Of a DNA stretch of 64,000 nucleotides, positions 47,690 through 60,500 are shown in pieces. The stretch's first letter is position 1, and every line of letters starts with the position of its first letter. The translations under genes and the position numbers were made by a program. Below the pieces are notes generated by a model, which saw only the letters and a program-made list of their open reading frames with translations, made no database searches and was not told where the DNA came from. Source of the DNA: Vitis vinifera (taxonomy: Eukaryota > Streptophyta > Magnoliopsida > Vitales > Vitaceae); the NCBI RefSeq assembly GCF_030704535.1, contig NC_081813.1, forward strand, positions 4,239,001-4,303,000, given 5' to 3'.

Positions 47690-49700
47690 CACCTTAGTCA
47701 TTGGAAAACACAACACGGGCAAGTGTGATGGCACCTTATGCCTACAAGGCCTAAGGCATGTTAGTGGTTTTGCATACCTAGACTTGAGTAAGGTGTTGCG
47801 ACTTGGAAAACTTATTCGTGGGAGAGGTTATGGCTTCCAAAGTTACACATAGGTGAAAACCAAGTTGAAGCAACCTTCAAGAATTAGAACAAGTGAAGTG
47901 TTATGAGTACAACAAAGTTGTGCACCATGAGTAGTAGACAATGTTGTAAGAGCACACAACATTGGCAATACATGTTTGCATGACTTGGGGGCATGGTGTA
48001 TGACTATGGTGCCTTATCATGGCACACCCACTCGATCTTGACATCGCAAGCATTGGGTGTTAATGTTTTGACGAGTTCTTTATGTTCTTGGAAATCTAAG
48101 AAGAATTTCTAAAGGATGAGGTGTTTTTCTAAATTTTCTATGATTAGAGACCATCAATTATGTCTTTGGAAGTATCTTTGATATCTTCTCATGATAATTG
48201 GAAATGACTTAAAACACTTTTTAAGAGGGAGGTGGGGTGGTCTCACCTAAGGCAACCCAAGGGTGTACGTTATGGCATGACAAGGCTATGCTAGAGGCAC
48301 ACAAGCCTCTCCATGGATAAACTGCATGGCACCATTAAAGGTTACACACACCCAAATGCACAATGGCTTGAGTAAGGCATAAAAATGCGGACACATAGCT
48401 ACGAGTAAAGCATGACATATGTCAAATGTGGGTTATGTGGTTGAGATGAGGTGGGAAGCAAATAACTTGGTGCATAGTTTCACATGAAAATGCTACGTGC
48501 ATGAGTTGTAAGCATGACCAACCTCATAAGAGCCTGTCGCACATGATGCTAAGCAAGGGTTAACATGATAAGACCAAGGAGCCAAAAGGTTTGGCCAACA
48601 GTGAGCTAACCGTTGGGGCAAGTTTGCCCCTTGCTATATAACCTGCACCAAATATATATAAAGTCAAATTCATCATATAAACATAATTTTAAAAAAAAAT
48701 GTTTTAAAGAACAAATTAATTATAATTATTTTATAATTAAATAATTTTTTTCATCTATTTGAATACCAAAAATATAAAAATTATCGTGATAATTTTTTAC
48801 GTAGTGTTTTTAATATCATTAATATATTAATTAAGTATTAAAAACTATACATATATCATCATTTATTTTATATCATTTAATACAATTAAATGAATTCTAA
48901 TTTTAATATTAAATATATTTTAAAATTAGATATATTATAATCAAATATCACAATATTATTATGAATAATATTTGACATAATTTAATAATAAATATATACT
49001 TATGAAAATTTTCTTATATTTATATAATTTTTTTTTTATCAATTTTAGGTTTATCGATATTTTATGTCAAAATATTCATTGATATATCTTCGATATATCC
49101 GTAAAATGAAAGTGCTGATATATCCGTAATTACCTATATTTTCATTATTGAATAAGACGCATATAAACATGTGAATGCATGAATATTGTAAGATATGTGG
49201 ATTGATTTGTTAAAGCATATAAACTCAAGGAAGCCATGCATGTAAAGACATGTGAGGTTGATTGGCTAAGGCATAAGGCATGCACTCATGATTGACATGC
49301 GTGCATTGTATTATACATTGAAAAAAAGAGATAGAGAATTTCTACATAAGTTTAATGTTTACATAAATATTGGTTTCTTATACGGTCTATGGAATAATGC
49401 AGATTAGGAAGCATTTCCTTATATTCCTTGTATTGTGATTAAGAGCTTGTATTGTTTATGTGTAGTTTTGCATTAGTGTGGATTGGTTAAGTTGGGTTGA
49501 AATTCCTTCTAACGAAAAATATGATGGAATTACCCCTCTTAAATTTTCATTTCTAAAATGGTTTTCTAGTAGTTACAAGAAACATGCATGGGCATTCAGG
49601 TCATTCACCCCTTATCTGTGGAAAATACAAGGGGTCGTTGTGATCGCCTTATCTTTCTAGAGACCCACTTCTCTTTCCTTTTCACACACTCGCAATGGGT
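47690..49700. other. Intergenic region with a more GC-rich non-coding block
   Basis: 47690-48655 has distinctly higher GC than its surroundings but no long ORF, and contains GCCCCTTGCTATATAACC near 48630, which looks like an LTR or promoter TATA context. 48656-49150 is very AT-rich with GATATATC-type repeats, probably a MITE. 49160-49660 is unassigned. A decayed LTR element split by a MITE would fit, but no second LTR was found. Confidence 0.3.
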
Positions 49701-49722
49701 GCAGAGAGAGAAACGGCGGGTG

Positions 49723-49729
49723 TATATAA
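49723..49729 (+). promoter_or_regulatory. Putative TATA box of MFP1
   Basis: TATATAA lies 121 bases before the start codon, which predicts a 5' UTR of about 90 bases. A GA-rich leader follows. Confidence 0.5.
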
Positions 49730-49843
49730 CGGAATATAGAGTGAGATAGGGAAGGGCTCTGAAGTCTGAAGCTTCGGTACTTGGCTTATCTATCTGAAAA
49801 TCAAGGGAGGAAAACAGAAAAAAGGAAGTAGGAAAGAAAGGCC

Positions 49844-52800
49844 ATGGGCTTTGTAATGGGCAGTTCTTGCTTTCTTCATCCTCCGCTTCACCATCGACAC
49901 CGCCCCTCTTCTTCTTCTCAATGTGCTCTATTATATATGAGAGATGCAGAGAAACAGAGGAAACACAGAGTGCCCATGGCTTCTCTCAGCCACGAAGGGG
50001 ATTCAAATGACACCATTTTCTGCAAAAGGAGGGCGATTCTATTTGTGGGTATTTCAGTTCTTCCATTTCTGAGCTCAAGGGCAAGAGCTCTTGAAGACTT
50101 GGCGAACGGTGAGTTTGGGTATTCTTTTGCTTTTCAAGACTCGTCCGTTTGGTTGGTTGATGAGGAAGTGTATGGAAATAAAAGAAACAGGAGAGTTTGA
50201 ATCTTGGTTTTTTTTTTTTATTAGTTATGGCTTACTTGAGGAGGGCTTTTCCTTTCTTGGACTAAAACAAGACAAGGGATAGGGTTTGGTTTTTCATTAC
50301 AAGCCAAATTAATAAATTTGGTGAAATGGGTTTTCTAGGGTTTTTCTTTCCTGAATATATATGGATTGGTTGTATTATGCTGCTTAATACCTTTTTTATT
50401 TTTTGCTGTCTATTGTTTTTCATTTTTTCTTTTTCTTCATGGATGTGGTTGTTGTTGCCTTTCACCTGGTGTAAAATAACCTGATCATTTTTCCTGCTGT
50501 GTAGTTAGTCAAAATGTTTTTTCTTGCAACTAGAATACCATAATAAAATGTATGAACTGATGGATCCTACTGAGAAATCTTCTCTTGTTAAAAATGGAGA
50601 GAGTAAAGGTAGCATTGCTTCTGTATCACCAATTGTCAGACAAGTAGGCTTTTGGTTTGATGAGACTCTGGTAGTGAAAGTATGCTTCTGCCAGAAATCA
50701 TAGCTTCGTATGGATATTATGTTTAGATTATCTAGGTGATAAACCCTTATATGGATATTTGAGATCTAAACTTAATTGCTGAAATGCCTGAGGAGGCAAA
50801 TGGGGATGTTGCTGACCAAGTGACTACAAAAGGAAGGTGAACTTCAATTTAATGATTTAGTGGGAAATTTTTTTCCTCTATTTGGTTGCTGGATCAAGCA
50901 TGGAGACGGCATTAGCATTTGGGAGAGAAATGAGAAAAAGAAAACTTTCTGCAGCCAAACCAAATAGTTGAAGTCGGAGAGCTTTAGTAGATGATCCAAA
51001 TAAAGATAATAACTAATCTGGGATTCAGTTCTTTAATTTCTTGTGTTTTCCTATCCTTTCTTAGAAACCGGCTCAAGCATGAAATGCGTATTTTTACAGA
51101 GTAAAGCAGAAGTAGGGTAGGGCCGAGAAGGACATTTCCTACACCAAGTTTTGGTGCATTTTTATTTTGGGAACAATTTTAGTGCCTCTGAAGGGCTTGA
51201 AACATTTTTTTTTTTTGATAAGTAAACACACAGAGAAAGTATATATTAGAAAAAAGGGCACCTTAAATCATACAAGGGGTATACAAGAGGCGTCAAAAAG
51301 CAAGAACAAAAAGAAGAGGGGATACAAAAAATCACCAGCCCTCGACTAGATCCCAACCAATCAAAAAAACTGATTAAAGGAAGCCTTTCAAGCCTGAAAG
51401 GCTTGAAACATATATCTGCTCACACAAGGTATAACATAGCAGGATGCTACTAATAAGCTATACATATTGAGGAAACTTGATGTTTATTCTCTAAAAGGCT
51501 GGAAACATATATCCGCTCACACAAGGTATGACATAGGAGGGTGCTGCTAATTAGCTATACATATTAAGGAAAACTGTTGTTTATACCCCTTACTAGAGCA
51601 ACACACTTGGATTTCTTTTGTGTTTCTAATACCCAGAACTCTCTGAATAAAGGGGTATGGTGGAATTGATGTTTTAGATGATGTAAAATCATAATTTGCT
51701 TCTTGACCCACTCCTTCCCTCCCTCCTCCCTTCAACTTATTTTTTTATGCCCATTCTCCTTTTCTGATTTGAACTATTCATAAGCCTTATCGGTTTTTTA
51801 ACATTTCATGTAATTGTTCAAATGTAACTTCTAAGAACGTCTTTTACATCTTTAGATCCTCTTCCTAGTATAGATTCTTTTGTCCTTGTGCTATCATTAT
51901 TCATTAATGGCGTTATCATCCCTTCTCCCCACTTTATTATTTACTTATTCCTTTTGTTCTCAGAAGATCACGACCTTAATACACCAGAGAAGAACAAAAA
52001 TGCAGAGGTCTGTTGCTCTATCAAATTTAGTTCAAAAATGAATTCAAACTAGTGAGTTTTTTTGTTTTTATTTTTGTGATTGTCAAGCTTGGTATGGTCT
52101 GAATTTATTATCATATTTATGGACAGCAAGAACTTCAAGAAGATTCACCCCCAAATCCCTTTCTGTCCCTCCTGAATGGACTTGGAATATTCGCTTCAGG
52201 TGTGCTTGGTTCACTCTATGCATTGGACCAGAAGGAAAAGGCAGCTTCTCAAACAACAATAGAGTCTGTAAGTTACTGATATAACTTCACAGCTGACTGC
52301 TTGCAGTGCAATGATTTGATGGGGATGCATCTGAGCATCCTTGTAGAAGTCTCATTCACTTTTATTTTAGTTTTCTTTCCCCATAAGATTTTGAACATAA
52401 AAGTTTAAAGTAGATTTATCTTTGAGGTTCATTTGCAAATTGACATCTTGGATTGGTTGTCTATTTTATTTACAGATAAAGACCAAATTGAAGGAGAGGG
52501 AAGCTGCCATTGTTTCACTGGAGAAGGAGTTCGGGTTAAAACTACTGAATGAAGAGAAAGAGCGAGCCAAGCAACTTGGAAAAGCAAAGGAAGACTTGCA
52601 GTCTTTGATGAACCAAGTACAATCAGCAAATGATATAATAACAGGCCTTGGACAAGAGCTACAAAGTGAGAGAAGATTGATTCAAGAGCTTAAAGCCCAA
52701 ATAGATAATCTTCAAACAGACCTGACAAAGGCTAGGGAAGATAAAAAGGCGCTTGAAGAAGATCTGAAGCTGAAGCTAGAGTCCATTGAAGTCTTGCAAG

Positions 52801-54185
52801 ACAGGATTAACTTGCTTAGTTTAGAGATTAAGGATAAGGAGGACAATGTTGAAAACCTCAACTCTTCTCTTGCTCAAAAGGAATTGGAGTTTAATAACCT
52901 TATTTCTGACCATAGTCAGACTAAGAATCAATTAGTGGAATCAGATTTGGAAATCAAAGGACTGAAAGATGAACTCTTGGGAACTCAAGAAGAACTAAAA
53001 TCAAAGAATTCTTTGGTGGATGATTTAAACGCACAAGTGAATTCTCTAATTGTTGAAAAAGATGATTCAAACAGACAACTTGCTGCTCTTCAGAAGGAAT
53101 TCAATGATCTGAGATTATCTTCTGAAAAAAAGGCAGCATTCGATGCTAAGCTCTTGGGAGAAAAAGAAAATGAACTTCACCAACTAGAGGAAAAGCTCAA
53201 GAATGCTTTGAATGAAGCAAGAAAAAGCAATGCAACAATTGCTGATTTGACCCAAGAAAAGGAAGATTTGAGTAAACTGCTAGCTATAGAGTTGAGCAAT
53301 GTAAAGAATCTGAAACATGAGCTCCAAATCACACAAGAAACTCTGAAGGCATCAACAAACGAGGCTTCTGATCTGGAAAAACAACTAAAGCAGTTGCGAG
53401 ATCTTTGCTTGAAGCTGGAGGCTGAGGTTTGTACAGTGCTGGCTGAATCTGCAAAAGCTAAAGAGATGCTACAGAGGAGCCTTGATGAGGCAAAACAGAG
53501 TGGTGAAGTTCTGGCCAGTGAACTCATGAAGGTAAAGGAACTTCTGAAGAAAACAAAGGATGAGCTGCAACATAGGTCCCATGAACTGGCATCTGTGTCT
53601 GAAAATCGTGACAGCCTACAGAAAGAATTGGTTGATGTATATAAGAAGGCAGAAAGTGTAGCCCAAGATTTAAAAGAAGAAAAGAAGGCAGTGATTACTC
53701 TCAACAAAGAATTACAAGCTTTGGAGAAGCAAACATTGAAAGACAAGGAAGTGCAAAAATCTCTCAAAACAGACCTGGAGGAGGCTACCAAGTCACTAGA
53801 TGAAATGAACCAGAAAGTATTCTTACTTTCAAGGGACCTTGAGTTTGCTAATACCCGGGTTTCTAGCCTTGAAGATGACAAGGCTATGCTTCATAATGCC
53901 CTGGCTGAACAAAAGAATGTTACCCAAGAAGCTCGGGAAAACATTGAAGATGCTCATAATCTTGTCATGAGGCTCGGCAAGGAAAGGGAAAGCTTGGAGA
54001 AGAGATCAAAAAAACTGGAAGAGGAATTGGCAGCTGCAAAGGGTGAAATACTGAGGCTAAGGAGTGAAATAAATTCATCAAAAACCCATGTAAACAATAA
54101 GCCCCATCAAGAAGTCGAAGCTGAAGGCAACGCTGCAGTTCGAGTGAAGAAAAGTGGTAGAAGGAGAAAGAGTAGTTCTCCATAA
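49844..54185 (+). CDS. MFP1: MAR-binding filament-like protein 1, chloroplast
   Basis: Four coding exons, 49844-50108, 51964-52007, 52127-52267 and 52476-54185, with GT-AG sites and matching phases, give 719 aa. Residues 1-60 are Ser/His/Arg-rich, like a chloroplast transit peptide. CKRRAILFVGISVLPFLSS followed by ARA (residues 60-82) looks like a twin-arginine thylakoid-type signal. A hydrophobic segment (FLSLLNGLGIFASGVLGSLY, about 115-135) is the membrane anchor. Residues 150-690 are an almost unbroken heptad coiled coil. The basic tail KKSGRRRKSSSP fits the DNA-binding C-terminus. In other plants MFP1 sits on thylakoids with its coiled coil in the stroma, binds nucleoid DNA, and has been linked to starch granule initiation. 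Length is close to the roughly 700-residue family norm. Intron 1 (1.86 kb) carries a LINE fragment and a local duplication. Confidence 0.92.
51205..51395 (-). mobile_element. 5'-truncated LINE 3' end, in MFP1 intron 1
   Basis: It starts with a run of T (the poly-A tail in reverse) followed by GATAAGTAAACACACAG and the GGGTATACAAGAGG-type sequence typical of plant L1 3' ends. It is flanked by a 15-bp direct repeat with one mismatch, GAAGGGCTTGAAACA (51190-51204) and GAAAGGCTTGAAACA (51396-51410), as expected for target-primed insertion. It is antisense to MFP1. Confidence 0.65.
51400..51590. repeat. Direct duplication in MFP1 intron 1, about 97-bp period
   Basis: GAAACATATATCTGCTCACA with the following sequence (51400-51496) is repeated with several changes at 51497-51590. 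It includes the right target repeat of the LINE insertion. Confidence 0.75.
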
Positions 54186-54408
54186 GTAAGGTTGCTAGCA
54201 AACTACCCAGATTACCATTCTTTTCCCCTCCAATTTCTTATCTTCCTGTATGATCCTGTGAAGCTGGGCATCATCATAATCAAGAAAAGGGTTTGGTTTT
54301 GAAGTCCTTTCCCCAATTAGGCTGTTGCAGGGGCCTTCCATCTTCTGATTTTATGTAATAAGTGTTTGACCGTTTCATTGTATTGTATAAATTGAGTTGA
54401 GATAGTAC

Positions 54409-54516
54409 GAATGAAGGAAATTAGTTTTGTAAGGACCATGTACTTGGCTGTTGTAGAAGGTTGAATGAAGGAAATTAGTTTTGTAAGGACCATGTATTTG
54501 GTTGTTGTGTAAGGTT
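54409..54516. repeat. Tandem duplication in the MFP1 3' UTR, 54-bp period
   Basis: The two copies, 54409-54462 and 54463-54516, both start GAATGAAGGAAATTAGTTTT. They differ at only a few positions. The duplication lies about 220-330 bases after the MFP1 stop. Confidence 0.85.
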
Positions 54517-54600
54517 GGTTGGCAGATGGTTTCATATTTTGCTTGAATTGCTGTAAGAAGATGAAGAGGGTATGGATAAAAACAAAATGTAACTTCATTC

Positions 54601-54673
54601 GACCACAGTGGGAGTCGAACCCACGACCTTTTGATCCGAAGTCAAACGCGCTAATCCACTGCGCTATGCGGTC
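54601..54673 (-). tRNA. tRNA-Arg (anticodon TCG)
   Basis: A 73-nt minus-strand sequence folds as a complete cloverleaf. The acceptor stem is GACCGCA with TGTGGTC (one G-T pair), the D arm GCGCAGTGGATTAGCGC, the anticodon stem TTTGA/TCAAA with loop CTTCGGA (anticodon TCG, reading CGA), and the T arm GTGGG/CCCAC around TTCGACT. A box (TAGCGCAGTGG) and B box (GGTTCGACTCC) match the pol III consensus. A T-rich stretch (CATTTTGTTTTT) follows, as a terminator. No intron and no encoded CCA, as is normal for a nuclear gene. It is transcribed towards the MFP1 3' end. Confidence 0.97.
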
Positions 54674-55567
54674 ATTTATACGAAGTTTTCACATAATTAC
54701 AAATATAAAGATAAAAATTAATTTCATTTTTTTTAATAATAAACGCTTGATTCATTTATTAATGACACCTCAGAAAACAAAAGTTATTGCCCTTTTTGTT
54801 TATTTGTTTTTATTCTATATGTCCACGTGGATGAATTTCATTACCTAAATTGCACTTGAACCGCATTTTCAAAATTAAATTTCATATTTTATACTAAAAC
54901 CTCATTTCGAAACTGAAGTTTCATATTTTGCAATGAAATATTATTTAAAATGTTGTTTCATAATTCGTACTAAATTTGTATTTTCAAATCATGATTTTGG
55001 TGTTTTGTATTAACTCCAAATAATTTCAAATTTTGATTTGAAATCGTATGTTACAAACACAATTATAGTTTAAATTGCAATGTTTTTAAAATCGAATTGA
55101 TTATTAATGAAAAAGTTATCGATTCACGATTCATTAGTCGAATTGACGGTTGATCCAATAATGTCATAAATATATAATTCATATATTATTGAAATTTAAA
55201 ATAATTATAAAAATATAAACAATAATTTATATATTATTTAAAAATTAAAATTTTAATATTGGTGATCGGCCCCCAAACACTGCTAAATTGTGAAATCATA
55301 TTTTCAAATTGGGTTTTTTTTTGTATAAATTATGAAATTGTGATTTTATTTGAAATTTAAAAATAAGAAATCACATGACTCCTAGAAAGTAACAAAAAGC
55401 TATTTTGAAGTTTGAATATAAGTTTGAAAATCAACCTAAAAATGATATTTGTCTTGAAAGATACTATTTTACCCTCAAACTTGTCCAAACTTTTTAGGGA
55501 GAATAAGTAGGGGATATAAAAAAATAATTTTCCCATACCAAAATAAGCAAATTACATAGTGATTGTT

Positions 55568-55645
<78 letters not shown>

Positions 55646-56510
55646 AAATTTAGAAAAATTGTGATAATTCCTTACAAAAAATATAGAAACTCTCGAAATG
55701 TATAATAAGTCTGAATTTATCTTATATTATTAAAAATTAATTTTTTTTAAAGGGAAAAAAAACAAACCTTTGACGAAATTTTATATTGTCCATTACAAAG
55801 ACACGGGAATTGCATTTAAACCAATTTAATATGATCTATTATTCATCACATAACATCTCACCTTAATAATAAAAGCAATGATAAATTTTATGAGGGTTAG
55901 TTACTTCTCTAGACCAACCAATTCACATGAAATAATTTATATAGGTATGATTTTTTAGCTACAAAAATTAAAGGGTGATTATATAAAACTTAATATTTAT
56001 TACTTAACTACTTATGTTGATTTTAAATTAAATTATCCTTAAATGGTTGACTTAAAACTTGTTACTTAATGTTTACTTTTAAATAATCTAATTTATTTTA
56101 AATAATTTAATTAACATATTTATCCTTATAAATTATAACTAAGACAAATAAGATTAAGTAATAGTGAAGGTCGTGGAGCATAGTAGCGAAAGAGCTCATG
56201 AAGGTAACTAAAACAAATAGAGTAAAAATGTAAAATGAAAATGTAAATTTAAGAATAAATTAATTATTTTTATTTATTACTTAAGTAATTTTTTACTTTA
56301 AGTCATACCATTAAACTATTCTACTAAATATACTTAATTTATCTAATAACTTAAATTAAATTATTAAATCACATTATTAAGTTATTAAGTTGGTTAACTA
56401 ACCACCGAACCTTTTCCTTTATGACTAATATATTCTGTCCTGGATCATAAAAAATTCAATAAGAATAATAAAAAGCAAAAATGAATTGGGCCGTTTGGGC
56501 TGGGCCCTAG
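54674..56510. other. Intergenic region between tRNA and SYS1
   Basis: AT-rich. It holds one TA microsatellite (55571-55643) and no coding support. Confidence 0.5.
55571..55643. repeat. AT dinucleotide microsatellite
   Basis: A pure AT run of about 73 bp. Confidence 0.95.
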
Positions 56511-57048
56511 GATTTCTTGATACGGTGTCGTTTTAGTCCACTGCTCTGCTCTGCAATTCCTACGAATCTTTTCTTTGAAATCGTTTCTCTGGAATTGGCC
56601 ATCTCTTCCCTTAGGTATTCGAATCCCATGCCCACGCTTTTTTTTCTCTTTCGCATTTATTTTCTTATATTCACCCGTCTCGCTTTGTTTCCACGGAAAA
56701 GGAATCCCGGGAACAATTCCATTTTCCGGGAAATTTTTATCTCCGCTGCAACTTTATATTCTTAGGCCAAATTTGAGTGGAATCCGAAGCTTCCACTCCT
56801 TTAATCCGGAAAATTTTGTGGAAATGTGAGTTTCTCATCTCAATTTCTAGAAAATTTGGATTACCCAATTTTCAGATTTGGAATTGGTTTCGTATAAATC
56901 GTGAAGCTTTTCTCAGATTCCTTGATTTTTGAGATTCATATCGTTGTCAGACTATGCGTTTGAAGTTTGATTTGATTGTTGTGGGGAATTGAGGTTTCAG
57001 TTGAAGGAATTGGAGAGTTAGGGTTTTGATTCGAAAAGATTAAAAGTC

Positions 57049-57478
57049 ATGTTCTATGGTGCTGGGGTGTGGGATCCTTGGCTCATTGTTGCCCAAATCG
57101 TTTGTCTTCAATGCTTATACTATCTCACTCTTGGGGTGTTCATGGCGATTCTTGTCGGGACTCGCGTTTCTCGGATGAGTCTCGTATACTTCTTCGATTT
57201 CTCGACGCTTACCGGCGCAACGGTCACGGGTTGGTGCGTCATTGCTTCGTTTGGTCTCAGTGCGCTTGCAGGGTGAGAAATCTTGGTCACAATTTTTTTC
57301 CCCTAATTGTGCTTTGTTTGATTAGTGAGAAATTGGAAGAAAATAAAATCGTAGCCCTTTAATTTCTTTTCGTCTTTGCTTCAATTATGGTAATGTAAAA
57401 TATTTATAACGTGTAACACATACATAAGAATCCATCGATGGGCATATTTCATTAAGATTGATTTCAGCAGAAAACTCA

Positions 57479-57521
<43 letters not shown>

Positions 57522-60500
57522 CCCACAAAAAATAAATAAAAATAAAAAAAGTAAAAGAAAAAGCTGCGGAACAATTTTTGTTTGCTAACTTGCAAATTTT
57601 CTTGTTTGAGCAGAGCTGTCTTTTTGCTTTATCTGATTGAGAGGGCAAAGAAATGCTTAGATTTTTCTGCCACACTGTATGTTATCCATCTCTTTATATG
57701 CATCATATATGGAGGTTGGCCTTCCTCAATAACATGGTGGGTTGTGAATGGTACTTGTCTCGCAATGATGGCTTTGCTCGGTGAATATTTGTGCATAAGA
57801 CGTGAACTGCTAGAAATTCCTATAACACGATACCGTTCAAGTAAGTGTACCATTTCTCTTTGAATATTCTTTTAATGTTAGGATGACTGCCTAAATGAGC
57901 TCTATGTTTAAATTTGGTTAATTAATTTTTTGCTATTTTGGGAAGTGGATTCATGGCTCATTAGGCAATAGTGGTTGCATGAATAGTGTGTTCAGGAAGC
58001 ATTGCTGTTTTCTCTATGTTCTGCTTAATGTTGGTCAAGTATTTCTCTGTTTTTTCTATCTATGGTGTTTTCCACTGGTTTGCATGTTGGCTTGTATATT
58101 CTGTTATCTGATGTTGGTATTTTAATGTTTTTATTTAGTGGTAGAATTCCTTTGTGCTGATTCATAGTAGAATTCTCTATTCCTTTTTGGGGAGGATCAT
58201 GTACTTTTATTTCTTCTTTTTATGCACTCACTTAGATTCAATTGCTCCCCTTCATTTTTCTGCCACCTTTTGTTTTATGTGCATATCCAGAAGCTGGTTA
58301 GATGGATAAATATCTCTTGACATTGAGTAGGATTGTTTTTCCAATCTAAGTTGGGTAACTCTTTGCCTCACTCAACCTTAGACGAGCAAGAAGCCAACCA
58401 TATCTAACTTCATAAAGCTTATATAACTGTTTACAAATTTCTCCATTTCTCTCCAACATATCAGCTTCTTTTAGTTGGGTAAAGCCCTCTCCCACCGATT
58501 GACCTCTGCTTCATTAGAATTATGTCTAGCTTCTAAGCTTACTTCTCTCCTACTAGGATACACTGACATAGTGCTTGGGGAAGCAAACTAAGACCAACTT
58601 ACTGTAGGATTATCTCATTTTCTTGCTGCCTGACCAACTCCTTCATTCACTTTTTATCAGTTTCATGGGGTGGTTAACAAGCCTTTTGTCATTTAGCTGA
58701 TTATAAGGCTTCTTTGTCAAGCATTATTGTTGTATGATAAAATAATGAGCAGCATACTGCACATACATTAACCAAGGCTCAATTTGATGAGTCATGGGTA
58801 AACGTCATCAGTGGCCTTTATTATGATGATAAAAGCCTCCTATCCTGTGAGAATGGGCATTGTGTTATACACTTATACTTGCTTCCTCCTTGATAATTAA
58901 TTTTAATCAGTCACTTTCATCATTTGGGCATGATTCTCAACAGAAAAAAGAAAAAAAAAAACATTTGGGCATATTGATAGAGGAAGTTGGTCCTGCCCCT
59001 TCTGCATGAAGATGAATATCATTGTTATTGGTAATCATCTTGGTGAAATATTATTCTCCAACCACCTTTATGTCATAAATTTGAAATGACAGATCTGGGG
59101 CTCTTTTGCTACTTTCTTGGAGTAAAATTCTTCGAAAATAGTTTTCCAATACATCAACTCATAGAGATGTTCTGTTGATCACTTTACGACATTTGGGATG
59201 CAACATTGCAAAATGGTTGCAACGGCCTGTTTTGTGAAAAAGAGAAATCTGCAATAGGATGGTCTGATATTCCTTAGTTTTGTACTATGTTTGGAGGTTT
59301 GGAGGCTTGCAGTTTTCTGCATTCTCTTTCAGATGCAACTTTTGATGTCAACCCACTGTGTCGATTTTTTGCACAATCTACAAAATTATGATCTTTAGGT
59401 GGCTGAAGGGTTACATGTTCAAATTATAATGGATGGGTTATTCTAATTCTAATATCTAAAAGGTAGGGATATTGGAATGACAACCTAATGTTGACCACAT
59501 AGGTGTTTATGAAGTTATGGCATTCTTTAATGTGAGGCCATAACATCCAATATTGAACACACATTTCAATACTACTCTGGTGGACATCTCTTGGGTTTGT
59601 CTTGTTTCATTGGGATTAGAAATGAATGTTAACTTATTCTCTATGTTGATTTCTTTTCCTCTTGCTCTTATTTTAGGTGCATGTGCTTCCTTTGCCCTTC
59701 ATTTGGGGTATATGTTGTTTCCCTCTGTTGAGGGCAAAAGTGTCATAGACATTTACTTTGAATGCTCACACACAACTCAGGCTTGCAAAATCTTACCAAA
59801 CTCACCAACTAGGGCAAATCATGCTTACATTAACTGAGTGTGAGTTTGGTTCCTGATTTTTCTCACTTTTATAACAATAAAATATACTCTCAGTTAACAT
59901 ATTAAGTTGAGCTACAGTTTAATGAAAATGGTATACCATATTGTGAATGGTTTACGATACCTGATTGTTTACTTCCAATGAGCAACCTATTGATGGTGGT
60001 GTCATGAATTTCACATTCGATTGACACTACAATGTCGCTGAACTTGTCCATGTTGCATAGTGTTATGTGTGAAGATTTTAGTTTTTATTGAAGTGATTAC
60101 TGCAATGACTGTCTCTTCTTGCTCCAGCTTTCCATTCTTTGTTCTTTTCCATGTTCTCATTATGTACATGAAATGAAAAATATTAATACTGGATAAAAAC
60201 TTTTTGGTTTATAGTTTTATCTAACTGTTACACTTTTGATATAATTGTTACATTATTGTTCAATAAGTGTTTGAGTTTTGTATTCATGCATTTTTTCGGT
60301 GTTATTGAGGATAGTTTGAATCATGTCTTTTGAATATCAATTTTGTTTCAGTATGGTTGTTATCCAAAATGGGGAAAAATGGGTTATTAGATATTCACTT
60401 ATAATGATGTGCTTATTTTGTTTGCCTTCAAATTGCTGCATAAATTCTGTAAGACTTGGAGGTTCTTATGCATAATTTTAATATGTCATGTTTCTTGCTC

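Larger units (their letters stand above)
31465..47690. repeat. Tandem segmental duplication, unit 2 (interrupted by transposons)
   Basis: This is the second copy of the 27725-31430 unit. Removing the MITE (31568-31893), Copia element (32394-37962), MULE (41380-45647), MITE copies and local tandem expansions restores colinearity with unit 1. The right end, about 47130-47690, matches 30830-31340 (for example TTCTAGGTTTCTAAATTAAA and the CATGGTAGC block). The exact breakpoints cannot be set by eye. Confidence 0.7.

Noticed and set aside
53177-53881. 234-aa Ser/Phe-rich minus-strand ORF
   Set aside because: It is the antisense shadow of the MFP1 coiled coil; no domain, and the plus strand is clearly coding.
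54519-54848. ORF with a WESNPRPFDPKSN segment on the plus strand
   Set aside because: It is the antisense translation of the tRNA-Arg gene at 54601-54673, a common false protein.
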